Shown here piece by piece: positions 1 to 12,242 of a DNA stretch of 64,000 nucleotides; position 1 is the stretch's first letter, and each line of letters opens with the position of its first letter. Origin of the DNA: Sisyra terminalis (lineage: Eukaryota > Arthropoda > Insecta > Neuroptera > Sisyridae); NCBI GenBank assembly GCA_958496175.1, contig OY292278.1, forward strand, positions 18,786,001 through 18,850,000, read 5' to 3'. Position numbers and translations under genes: made by a program. Under the pieces are notes generated by a model. That model worked only from the letters and a program-made list of their open reading frames with translations, had not been told where the DNA came from and ran no database searches.

Positions 1-299
1 TGCTTCTAAAGTTCAACAGAAACAGATTGAGAAATTAATTATTTTTATTTATATATGAAAAATTTCAACTCTATAGTAAGAATAATTTATAGAAAATTTA
101 TGAATAAAAACAACATTTTAGTTTAAACTACAATCTAAATAATAACGTATATTAATTATTTCTTATCAAAGTTTATTTAGGTATCAATTTATTTTACTTT
201 TGCGCACTGTTATTTACTTTCGCGCACGCTTGCCACCACGATGAGAAAACGGCTCTTTACCCCCGCCACACAACGCACGAAAGTTCAACTTTAGAAGCA
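1..299. repeat. Inverted-repeat element at the window edge
   Basis: Positions 1-17 (TGCTTCTAAAGTTCAAC) are the reverse complement of 283-299 with one mismatch. The two arms enclose about 265 bp that include two similar GCGCAC-containing segments near 200-230. This looks like a small terminal-inverted-repeat element, but its outer end may lie left of the window, so no target duplication can be tested. Confidence 0.4.
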
Positions 300-2053
300 G
301 TCGTTACAAAAAGAATATTTTCATCAAAATTTCAAAAATTTTGTCGAGTCCAATGTTTCCTTGTCCTTATAGCACAGGGAGTGTATAACGTAATGACGTT
401 TAGGATATAAACTGTAGAAAAATAGCGATATTGTTCGATGGTTTCAAAAAATTCATCCCTCAAGAGGAAAATTGCACCCATTAACTATTGCACAACATCC
501 GGATTGCATACTATAAGCTAGAAATTTAAAGTTACCTAATTGGTTAATCAAAAGTTGAAAAACTAACAAAAGGTGAACAATCAATAATAATTTTACAATT
601 TTAAAATGAATTTTATTTGTTTTTCCTTTTTCTTATGAAGATGTACAAGTATTGAGGAGAATCAACGTAGAAATAACAGTAGCAAGTAGAAGAGCTAATA
701 AAATGCTCAAACTTTGAAGGAAAAAGAACGCTTTTCGGTTGCTGTTAAAAGAAATAGAAAACAACCAAAAAAAAAAAAAAAATTAAGCCGAAAGATTGGA
801 ATCCTGAATCCATTGAAAAAAGAGCTATCAAAATCGAAAGGATTGACAGCGCTGCAAGGAAAAGTTCATTCGGGAAAACCAAAATTGACCAACCAACTAA
901 AGATAGGGCTTTCGCTATTTATCATTAGTCAATAAAATTGTATTTGCTTTTTATTTTTTAGCCTTCAAACGAAATTTAAGAAACAAACATTCTGCCTATA
1001 CTTTATGGACGTCTATTATTTATCGATAAGCCTACAAAGTTGTTAATAAAAAAGAAAAATAAGCACATTTAAATTTTCCAAATGACATTGTCTTATAACT
1101 AATAAATAACAAATATAAAATTCTTCGGTACAATTTTTCAATTATTGTGTTCATATTGTTTTATTTTATTGATACTAAGTGAATTTATTTAATTTAGCTC
1201 TCGAATATTGCATTGTGTTGCAATTTTGTGGGATACAAATCAAATATTAAAGTAATAAATTTGATTCCCTTAACATCAACTTTGTTGAGGTATGATATAT
1301 CTTAAAAGATATTTCCCTATAATTTCAATGAAAAGTCAATTTATAAACAATAATATTAAAAGTAAAAATAAAAATACAAACTTTTCTTATATCTGTACAC
1401 CTTTTTGTCGTAATAAAAGGTATTTTTTTATACTAAAGTTTTTACCCTCAAAATAAATCAGCGATTGACGAAGTTATATTTGGAATGAAAAATTCGAAAA
1501 ATCTATTTAAGTACAACCTTCTCGATTTTTCAATTTATGTCTTTCTTTGAGACATAATTGCTCACGAAAAGTACTTAAATTATTTTTAGAATAAATATCC
1601 ACTGTTTTTTTCCGTTCCATTCTTTATTGCAGCTGACATTATTTGATTTGATTTCTCAACTTAAATTTTATACTTTATACTTTTACGACAAATTTGAAAA
1701 GTTAATGATATATTTTTCTTTCGTACCACGTGAGCTAATTCTACAAAAAATAAAATTATTAAAAAAAAATGGAACTGATAAGGAATTACAACGCATATTT
1801 CCCATTCAATTCGACGAGCCACTATCATTTTGGATGGGAAAATCGATAACGACTGACCCAAAAAATCCTTGATGTTGAAGTCTGAAGAGCATCGACACAT
1901 ATTTAATGTGAAAAGTTCACGTGCAATTTCAATGATAACATTAGTTAATAAATAAGGAAATCGTTTGATAATTTATAAAACGAGATTTTGATTATCTTGT
2001 ACGTCATTGAAGTAATGGGCTTATGAACATTTTTTTTAGTATATACAATGTAT
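300..2053. other. Intergenic DNA with two weak coding-like relics
   Basis: AT-rich sequence with no gene I can defend. Two short stretches look more coding-like than their surroundings. One is 714-935, where a lysine-rich reading frame crosses a run of about 15 A and a second frame continues sensibly after the run. The other is 1634-1872, an open frame directly after a good acceptor-like tract ending GCAG. Neither matches a family I recognise, and neither has an upstream exon I can join. Confidence 0.4.
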
Positions 2054-2066
2054 ATAATGAACATAG

Positions 2067-2312
2067 CTGAGATGGTTCGGACATGTAAAAAGAAGACCTC
2101 CAGAATACATTGGAAATGTGGCACTACATATGTCTGTCCCGGGCAGTAGACCTAGGGGCAGACCCAAGACAAGGTGGAAAGATGTGGTACAGAGGGACAT
2201 GCGGTCGTGCGGGGTCTCCGAGGATGAGGTCCATGACAGGATGGTGTGGCGAGGCAGAACCAGAAAACCCGACCCCACAATCATATGGGAACAGGTGTAG
2301 GAGGAGAGAGAG
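2067..2312 (+). mobile_element. RTE-like LINE 3' fragment with 14-bp target-site duplication
   Basis: The frame from 2067 to the TAG at 2298-2300 reads LRWFGHVKRRPPEY, then GRPKTRWKDVV, and ends KPDPTIIWEQV. This is the C-terminal tail typical of RTE-type (endonuclease plus reverse transcriptase) LINE polyproteins. No upstream reverse transcriptase is present, so the copy is strongly 5'-truncated. The 14-mer ATAATGAACATAGC flanks it at 2054-2067 and 2313-2326, which is the target-site duplication. The 3' end is a GA-rich simple repeat (GAGGAGAGAGAG) rather than poly(A), as expected for RTE-like elements. The small frame is intact and the duplication perfect, so the insertion is probably fairly young. 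Confidence 0.8.
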
Positions 2313-2326
2313 ATAATGAACATAGC

Positions 2327-5300
2327 AAATCATAGGTACATTTTTCATCAGTATTTTTTGTCGCTAATTTTTTATTATTTTAATTAGAGATATTTAAACT
2401 ATTGTGACCCCGGATTCGAGAGAGATAATTAACTTAGAATTTTACTTTTTATAAAATAAAAAAAAAACAAAAGTTTTTTTTTCTTGTTTTACAACCGAGG
2501 ATTAAGTCATTCTTATCATAAAATTATTTTAATCTATTACTTTTAATTTTAAATCCATTGATTTTTGCGTAGTAGCTTAAATAATTTTTGCACCTCAGAG
2601 TTGCCATTAATTAATTTCTAAGGTAAAAATTAAAACACTGCTAGTAGGAAGAATATGTTTATAAATATTTCTTTACTAATGTTTAGGTAAACCTAAGGTA
2701 TTTTGTCCATTTTGTGTCCGAGGGTTGAATAATCCTAGGATGATACGAAATAAGAGTCAATTTTTTGGTCCAATCCATGAAGGATGTGAAAAAATAATCG
2801 ATTATACAAAAAAATCGACTATTTCTTCTATAAAAAATAGTTTTACCAATTAAATTTAATATTACAAAGCATCGATTAATTAAGAATCGAATTTTTGGTC
2901 CACTTTCGATTTTTACGTTTGCAACCCTTTCGAGTCCAGAAAGGAGTCCGGAGCGGTAAAAATATATACTTTTTCCACGACTTTTAATAATAATTACTGA
3001 TAAAGAAGACAATTCAGGTTATTTAAGATCGGATTTTTTTATTTAATGTTTTATTATTTCAAATTAGCTACGTTTCGTTACGTATCGTAACTTCATCAGG
3101 CTTCTTGAATCACAAAAAACATTTAAGTTTCTTTTTTTCATCTTCACAAAAATCATTTGTCTTCTTTATTTAATAAAAGCTGAGCTCTGAATTTTATCAT
3201 CTAAAATTACGAATGATAGATATTTATTAATAATTTTCAATTTATCACACTAACCATAACATATACAGAAGAAAGTAAAAAAAAATCCAATTACTTTTTT
3301 TAATAAAATCAATTTTTCCAAATCGATTATTAATAAAAAAAGAAAAATTTTATTTTTGACTAGCCGATTTTTTTTTCTCCTCAATGTCACATACCCACAA
3401 TTTATATTTTGTGCCGTCAATTAAGTCGAAAATATCATTTTTGAAGTTCATGAGATTGTAAAATCAGAATTTAACACAAATAATAATTTTCGATCGTAAA
3501 AAACTCAGTTAAATTTCTTTTTTTATGAGAACCATAAAGACATATTTTACAAAAATTTGGCAAATGATTCATATATTGTAAATATTTTCAGACTAAATAG
3601 CACAATATTATAATTTTTTAATATCCCAGATTTCGTTATTTCACTATACAAATGGACGATTGTTGATCAATAATTTTGAACAATGAACTTTTCAGAAAAG
3701 TGGATTACAAAATTTGAGATTAGTTCTTATGTTATACTTGAATAATTCATATTTATACTTAACTCAAGGGTGGAGAAATTGAAAAACTGCTTATTACCTT
3801 CCTTATGTTTTCGCTTGCCAGGAAAATGACTAAATTCCAAAATTTTTTTTAAATAAAGCTTTCATGTTGGGAAACAATTTTTTTAATAGTATCAACCATT
3901 TGATAAAATGAATTGACCATGGAATCTAGAAAAAAAAAATTATATTCTTATCATGAGTTTTAGCATTTATAAGCAAAATATAGAGTTACCCACTTATGGA
4001 AATCCAGAAGTTCTTATATTGATTGTTTACAATACAAATAAGTGTTAAAAATTTAAAGTTTAAAAACCTCTACATTTATCATTCGAACAACCAAACAATA
4101 TATTTATAATCTGTTCATTAAGACCATTCTAATGACTCCAATCATGGTACCTCTACTGCAAATAAGAAAGGAGTTGATTATTCTGGCAAATGCAATATTG
4201 CAATATCTTTTACAACTGTCAAGTAACAGAATATATACCAAATTTCAATTCAAACAATCCTGTAAAAGTATTATTATCTTTTAACATTATGAAAGTTTAA
4301 AATTTTCTGACCAAATACGTTTAATCATATTAAATAACTACTGAAGCTAAAGATACGATTGAAAAGTGTAGTTTAGATTCTAAAAGACTGAGTATATGTA
4401 GGTTTATTGTAAATGTTTTTTTGATATGAACTATAAAGCAATTAAATAAAATAATGAGGTTATCCAACACACCTGCACATAGTACCTCCCTATATAATTG
4501 TCTTTGATAGGTACCTACCTAGAGATTATGGACTTTCAGTAAAAACAATAATTATTTTTTTATCGAATGCCTTGGTGATTATTTCATCATATAATTTTGC
4601 ATTATATTTAATGATACAAACATATTTAATAGTAAATGTTAAAAAATAATTGAATAAAATTTACAACGATCCTTTTGGAACCTTCTAATCTACAGAAGAA
4701 AATTGGCAAAATCTAGAGCTAATAATTGCAGTCCCTTTTTTATAAGATCTGCTTCCTAAAACATAATTAAATAATCTATTAGAAATACTAAAGCAAACTA
4801 AATATAAAAACAAAGGAAACATTTGATAGAATCAACGATTATGGTTAATAAAAGTAATAATTTAGAGTCGAAAAAAATACCTATTGACCCGATCTGAAGA
4901 AAACAAAATTATAAAGAAAGTCTTTATTACTCAATATTATGAATTAGAAATCATATTTTGTGCTTATTCATTGACTATAGATCCGCATTTGAGAAATCTA
5001 GAGCTTCAGCAGCATTGCTTGTGATGATAATCAAATTTTTATAATGCGTGAAATAATAGCCGTCTACAGATTATATGGTATATGTATTTATATTCATACG
5101 AACCGAATCTAGAAACAATCACATATTTATAATATTGCTCGGGAGAAAAACGAGAAATTTCCTATTCGTCGAGTGTTGAAGTGATTATTTTCTCAATTTT
5201 TCGAATGACCCGCTTTTCTTTTTCGATTGCATCAACTGAGAAATTGATTTGGTCAAATGTATAAGTAATGAAATTATAAGATTATAAGATCGCTGATCAA

Positions 5301-7192
5301 TACAATGTGAAATCGTAAGAATAAAGAATAGAAAGAAATTAAAAAAAATATAAAATAAAAGCGTTCTAATCTTCCACTTTTCAATAGTAAAGGATGGTTT
5401 TTAATTTATACTTAGTATTTGAATTGGATTAATGAAAAAAATTTATAAATTTATTAACGAATAATGCAAACAAGAATTTTATTTTAAAACTGAAAAAAAT
5501 AATTTAGTTGGAACAAGATTATAGATATTTGCATATAGTAAAGTAGGAATGATAATTTGGTTCCAACACGGTAATTTATGCTAGAATTGAATATAAATGC
5601 TACTAGATGCCTTTTTTGTAGAACTAGAGATAGATTTATCTCTTTATTAAGCGAATTACTGGTAAATTGGGTCTTTTAAAATTATTGATTTTTTTGAAAG
5701 AAAGATATCTTAAGCTAGGAAAACTAAAAATATTTTTCTATTTTAATGGATTGACAGAATTTAGACGATTTCCATTGAAATTTACTCTTAAATATGATTT
5801 TGTGAAGAAAACATGGTTTCACAAATGCTGAATTAATATACCCTTTCCATGATTTTAACTTTTTGCTGTTAATTTTTGTTTAGAAAACTATTATTTTTTT
5901 TCTTCAAATTTATAATTTATAATATCTGCATTTTAAGAGACTATATCACTACTAATTCACCCAACCAATGTACGCCACTGATTGAATCTATGGAAGCTTT
6001 CCAAATGTCTGCATAATGTGGAACCGAAGCTTAATTTAGATATTCACAATTTTTCATTGTTAAGTCTTTCGCGAATTGCATGAATCAACAACGCTCTTGA
6101 ATGACAATAAGAAAATAAATAAATGATATAATTTTATTTGAAAAGATAGAAAAGATCAATGACCTCTCGACAAATATAAACTCTTGTACAACACATCTGA
6201 TTAATTATGTAGAAAACATACAATGGTCGTACGTTTATAACAAATTTTCCCCGGCCCATTTTCCTTTACCAATATAATTGATTAATCGAAAACGATTAGA
6301 CCAACATCGTACGGCTTATAATGGTATATTTCTTTTAAAAAAGAAATAATATTTTTCCGATAACAAAAGAAAAAAATATCCTTATACCTACTTGTTTCTT
6401 TCAACTTGGTAATTACATGTTAAGTATTTTATTTTTAGATTTATAAAACTTTTAATTTGATTATTGATTTTTACTTTATAGAAAGAATATATATTTAGTT
6501 TTGCATTGTCTAAATATATTTATATTTCTAGCACAAAAAAAATGGTTTATATAAAATGTTATTTATTAGTTAAAAAAAATTGAAATGTATAGTTGAAAAA
6601 AAACGGTGGTAAATTGGAAATATTTTTTGAATATTTTCAAATAAATTTCAAAATTAATGGAACGATTTCTCAAAATACGGATATGTAAGAACCATGTATA
6701 CACGCTTTTAAATCCATCGGTGTTCAGGGAACGATTAGAATAAACTTCAGCAACAAATATGTATGCTTTTAGGGGAAATTTGTATGAATAAAATTTTATT
6801 ACTACCTCGTATATGAAAATCTCAAAGGTATAAGCAAAAACAGATAGAAACTAGTTGAATACACATACCATATTTAAACGTAATAATTTTTAGGAAAAAC
6901 ACGAATAAAAGTTAGTAATTTTGTACTACGCAGGAAAATAAAGTCTCAATTTTCATTGGGATTCCATTCAAATACACATTCTTATTCTAATATATCCTAT
7001 ACATTCTAATACTTTTGACCTACTTCACTAGAAAAATTACTAACGCTACTTCCTTTGCAATACATATTTATTCTATCCATTTGCTAAAAGGAGAGAAATA
7101 CACCATAATAATTTTTAACACTCCCACTATCTGCGTATGAAGTCTTAGTAAGTTTCTTAATAAGCTTTAGGAGCTTTCTTAATATTTTTCCG
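2327..7192. other. Intergenic DNA without recognisable genes
   Basis: About 4.9 kb of AT-rich sequence with no supported coding region. Around 3010-3110 there is a segment ending CTACGTTTCGTTACGTATCGTAACTTCATCAGG. It resembles both arms of the foldback at 21268-21440, so a degenerate member of that repeat family lies here. A minus-strand frame of 109 codons at 2683-3012 has no family signature and is probably fortuitous. Confidence 0.5.
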
Positions 7193-7417
7193 GGCTCAAA
7201 TGTACTTTAGCACACCCACAATCTGGCAACGTAGCATTTTCGACTTTGTTTTGAATTTAATTCGCGATTAAATCGGTTCATAATGAAAATTAAGCCACAA
7301 AAGAGAGAATTATACCATATTAGAATTGAATTGACTAAAATATCGCGAATTAAACTAAAAACAAAGTCGAAAATGCAACGTTGCCAGATTGTGGATGTGC
7401 TAAAATACATTTGAGCC
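7193..7417. mobile_element. MITE family A, copy 1 (long-arm foldback)
   Basis: The left end GGCTCAAATGTACTTTAGCA and the right end TTTGAGCC are parts of arms about 75 bp long. The arms contain AATCTGGCAACG and GCATTTTCGACTTTG on the left and their complements on the right. The centre reads AAAATTAAGCCACAAAAGAGA. Two more copies of the same design are at about 19581-19819 and 22342-22554. No transposase is encoded, so the element is non-autonomous. I could not identify a clear target duplication. Confidence 0.75.
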
Positions 7418-8015
7418 AACATGATTCTCAGTGAAAAGTTGTACACAAAAGGAGATGGAAGGACCTCGTAAGTTAAATAATCTCGGTTCTCTCATTAACT
7501 AAATCTATCCTTGTATGATTGTAGTAATTAATAATCACCTGAAACATAGATTAAAGTATATGTAACAGTATTATTTAAGGAAAACAAATTTATAATTTCT
7601 TAAATCATCATCAAGTTATACGACAGATAACATATTGAATCATTCCCACCAAAAGAACTACAGTTTACAACGTCTTTATATGCATTTTTCAGCAGTCATT
7701 TTTACCATCTTTTGATTAATTTAAGAAATTATTAAACACTTTGCTCTGAAAGTTTTTCACTGGTACATATTTTGCTACTCCATATGTTAAGTAGTTTTCA
7801 AACTTTAAGTAAATAGAAAATAGTGTTTGTTTTCCATTTTCTTACGTACAAAATACATCTGAGCAGACCCAGCAAATTGTGTAGAGCCCGATGGGGTAGC
7901 TGGTTGAAAAGAATGATAACATAGCGTGAAAGTATATTAACCTAAGAAAATTGTGAATGGATAAAGTTCCTTTTGTACTCATTATATACCAGTCCTACAT
8001 AATTATTGGACAAGA

Positions 8016-8590
8016 TGACGACACACCTGGAAAATTGGGAAAACCTGAAATAAACAGGGAATTTAATTCAACCATGAAATATCAAGAAGTTAAAAAAAAT
8101 CGTGGAATTTTAAAAACTTTAAACCATTTCTAATCGTGATCTAATTTTGCTTAAAATCGTTCAAGATAATCTTCCGAAGAATAAGTGAACCAAGTTTGAT
8201 CAAAATCGATTGAGAACTTAGGAGTTCCCTGTTAAAAAAGACATTTTAAATTTATTAAAGATATTTTTACTGTGATGGATTCAAAATGCCTTTAATAACT
8301 TTAAACGACTTCTAATGGATTAATTGAACATTTAAAATATATTTTAACAGGATTATTTTGATGATAAGGCTAGTTAAATTACATGTACATAAATTTCTTA
8401 ACCAACGGTATTTTAAGAATCTATTCCAATAATTAAAACCTACATGTGATAAAAAAGTCAGATCAAAATTTCACCATGGGAGCAAATACAAAAGTTTTAA
8501 GCTATGGAAAAATATAAAATTATCTTGGACATCCTGGAATTATAAGGGAATTTTAAATTTATTTCTCTGTGGTCACTCTATTGAAGAAAT
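8016..8590 (+). mobile_element. Dispersed repeat family H, copy 1, with a nested element
   Basis: The copy starts near CACCTGGAAAATTGGG and CAGGGAATTTAATTC and ends near CTCTGTGGTCACTCTATTG. The segments CAAGTTTGATCAAAATCG, AAATTTCACCATGG and the ending are shared in order with 46436-46806, and the first part with the reverse strand of 54570-54920. A family B foldback (8228-8351) interrupts it. It encodes no protein and its transposon class is not clear to me. Confidence 0.6.
8228..8351. mobile_element. MITE family B, copy 1
   Basis: The ends CCTGTTAAAAAAGACATTTT and ATTTTAACAGG are inverted copies. The interior holds AATAACTTTAAACGACTTCT followed by AATGG. The same ends and interior recur at 37196-37277, 37926-38152 and 39213-39340. 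This copy is inserted inside the family H repeat, so family B moved after family H here. Confidence 0.7.
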
Positions 8591-11500
8591 CAATCATGAT
8601 AATCGATGAAAAGCTTAAGTATTCGTTGTTGAAATATATCGCTATGAAGTATATAAAATTTTGTATAGTAATTTCTATTATTTTATTTGATTTTTTTAGA
8701 TGTTTAAGTAAAATTATAGTTTTCGAATGTGATCAGTTTATCGTTAAAAGTTAATTATAGTTATAACAAATAATTTACCAACAATAAAAGTTAATTAAAA
8801 AAATTGTCATTCCGTAAATTGAGCAATTTAATAATTGCGTATAAATTATTTAATTCGATACATTCATTCTACACGCGCACTATATAAACGTGTGTACCTT
8901 CTATTTTAACACTAATGTATTCCTTATTGTTGTTTTAAAATATTTTTTTAGCACAAACTAAACAAAATTGTGCTAATTTAATTATGACTTTATCTTTAAG
9001 TGTTACGACGAATTACAATCCCGAAATACATTCGGAACAACGCAAATTAACTATTCATAGTTTATTCTTACGCTAGTAGTAGATACAGTTTCTTCCGCAT
9101 TCATATCCATCTTATGCCTACTTACATAAATCTAGCGAAATATAGGCCCAAACAAATATCACAACTCTTAATTTTTCTGAACCGAGTTTATTAACATGCT
9201 AGCCTTGAAAAGTTTTTTCATTCATTTTTATGAAAAATTTAGATCTAAATAATAAAATATTACAAAATGCGTCGCCCAATGGAATTCAAGCGAAATTGTA
9301 TATCTAATACATAAGTTTTTGCTATCATCAAGGTTAAAAGATTTACATATTTTGCTTATACATAATGGTAAAAGAACCTAAACGAAAATATATAAGTTTT
9401 TTTATTTCAAACGCAAAAGAGATGTCGTAATAACAAAACGTGTTTAATACTGCGAATATTCAGACTAAATAAATCACATCGCTATATATTGTGCTATATA
9501 ACTACATATGTATAGTGTGTATAGTTATATTATCGTTGAAGCGAGGAAATATTACGACGCATCTTCTTATCATGCGATTATATAAGGATTTGTCGCATCG
9601 AGGTTTCAAGGTTTCAAAATATACCTACTGAGTAATTCCTCACAACATTATCGAAAATATTCGAACCAATGTAATGGTTTGATTACGTCGTTAAATCAAT
9701 ATTTACACACCTACATGGCATGAAATAATCGCTTCATTCAAGGAAACTGGAAAGAATGTATAATATGATTCCATTTTGGTGATTATTATTCTTGGTGCGT
9801 AGGGGCACGTGGAGTTAATTTTAAATGTGATATACAAGTTGAAAAGATCCAATTGGTCCAATCTTTTTAGTCAAATAAATTATATTAATTTCAACTGACG
9901 TTTTCGAGTAATTACCGCTCTTGATATTATTCATTTGGCTGATTTGGTTTGATTAATATTAAACGATTTATAATGGTGTGAAATGGTTTCATGTCTAATA
10001 TTATGATCAACCTTTTGACACCAATTCACGTTTTCAGGTGATAAATGGTTTATAGTTAGATATAAATGATATTTCATAAAAAATGTACATAATTAGGAAG
10101 CAAATTTCGTTTTTAACTCTTACTTGGTTACCATTTTTTTCACAATAATTAATATCGGAACATCTAAATACAAAATACGAATCTATACTTTCTTACATGG
10201 TAAATTATATTTCTAAAGTATAGGCATTGATGTATACATTAAATAATTTATTTATGCTTAGCTGAAACCCGCAATTTTACCTGCGTGGTGAACTTATACG
10301 TTGGCAATATTTTTATACAAATTTTCTCTGCTAAAAAAATTTCCCGGATCTCAAAAGCATACTTTTTGGATCTCAAGAAGCGTATATTGCACACATAGGT
10401 ACTTTATATAAAAAATACAATCATTTTTATTAACGGTTAAAAGACTGTTTTTTTTTCGTTAGGCAAATATACCTAAAGGATGTCTTCCCTAATTTTTAAT
10501 TTTTTAATATATTCTATATATGACCTCTTTAGTGAATGAAACTATATTTTGTACCTAAAAACTAAATTTCATCAATATTAGTTCAGCCCTTCTTAAGTTA
10601 AAGAAAGACAAAAAAAACATACAAATTTAAAAAAAAAATGGAATAAGAATATGAAAAATTCCAAAAATCAGATTAAAAGAAGAAATATAACGAAAAATGT
10701 TTAAACTTTATTTGTAACTCAAAATGTACCATATCCCCAATATTTTTAGCGATTATTGTACTTTATCAACAGATTCTTTTTAATCTCAGATAATAAACAA
10801 CTATTTGATATACTTTTGAATACTTTGCGTCATTTTTAAGATTAACATAATATATTTTTTATAAATGGTGGAAACTCGTGAACTCTATCATGGACCACAC
10901 AATTTGACAAGGCGAGCCGCATGATCCCTCGCAAATCCGCAAATTTAACAGTCCTATCATAAAATATAGATAGTAGATAAGGGGGCGCCAAATCTTTTTA
11001 ATCATTGAACCCTAGACCCCTATATAATATTTGAAATCCCCCATTGACCGAAAAGTAATATCCAGTTAATTTAAAGAAAACTATCAGTGTTCGTACACGT
11101 ATTTTATGATTTTAAACTTTTATTAATGTAAATTAATAAAAAAATAGTTATCCACAAATATTATACCAAATTTAAATAATGTAAAACACTATACCATGGC
11201 CTATTTGAAAATATATAATATTAAACTTGATAATTCTAAAAAATAAATTAATAAGGACATTAAAAATAGGTAATGAATTGTTGGTACCATTAAAAATTAA
11301 GCAATCTTTTATTATTAGCGATTTAACTTACTATTTAACCAATTGCAAATAACTCCATTCCGCGAGGCAAATAAAAGCTAAAACAAGGCAACCAATTTTA
11401 ACATAAATTAATAAAATTATAAGTAATAAAAATGCATAAAACGTTGCAATAAAATATTTCAATTTACTCCCTAATAATTTAATCCCTCTTAATTGTGCTC

Positions 11501-12020
11501 AGAAGTTGTTACGAAAAAATATTGGGATTGGGAAGTGGATTAGAACTATTGACTGAGCAGCTGAGTACTTTTATAGTTTATAGTAGTTATAGTATATTTA
11601 TTATACCTTTATGATTAGGAAATAAGTTTTATTTTTGTACCATATATGTATTAATCAAATTTGTATATTTAATTTTGTTAAAACAATTTGTAAATGTATT
11701 TTTCTGGTGTCTAAGAACATGTATTAGGTATCTCATTAGAATATTACCAGGAGTAAAATAAATAAATAATAATATCTTAGAATTTAATATATAATTGCAT
11801 ACGCGGTTAGATACGATAGGTATGTGTTATTTGTATATTGAGAACCATTTTCTCTTCAATTATTTAGATAAAATAAACCCCCAAAAAGTGTTTAATCGAC
11901 CCCAAGGGGTCTATATCGACTACTTTGGGGCCCCCATAGATAAATCTTCAAAACTTTTCATCCTTTGCATTGTTAGTAATTTTAAAATATTAAACCCTGA
12001 TTCCCCTTAAATCTTACAGA
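8591..12020. other. Intergenic DNA upstream of the TBC1D25 gene
   Basis: No coding region is supported. Around 10258-10620 is a degenerate repeat: AACCCGCAATTTTACCTGCGTGG on one side and a GTACCTAAAAACTAAATTTCATC-like part on the other recall the reverse strand of a common insect interspersed repeat, and the copies near 42060 and 57480 look related. Around 11875-11950 is a GC-richer palindromic piece (CCCCAAGGGG, then TTTGGGGCCCC), similar to 22785-22880. The stretch just before 12243 is probably 5' UTR and promoter, with no clear TATA box. Confidence 0.45.
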
Positions 12021-12242
12021 TGGCAGTGTTTCCGTACACCGTGTCCGAATTGTTTGGAATTGTGAAATTTGACGTTTTCCAAATGTCAATATCTGTTACG
12101 AGGGTTACGAGAAAAGAATTGAGTGGAAAGCCTTGTTAAAGAACGACTTAAAATAAGATGTAGAATATTTTATGTTTATTTTTGTGATGGATTGATCTCA
12201 GTTAGGCTAATTTGGGCAAATTTACTTAAAATAAATTTCACA

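Noticed and set aside
2683..3012. 109-codon minus-strand frame
   Set aside because: Composition is that of AT-rich noncoding DNA and no motif is present.
7207..7446. 79-codon minus-strand frame similar in translation to 22365-22556
   Set aside because: The similarity comes from the two MITE family A copies, which are foldback DNA. There is no coding signal.
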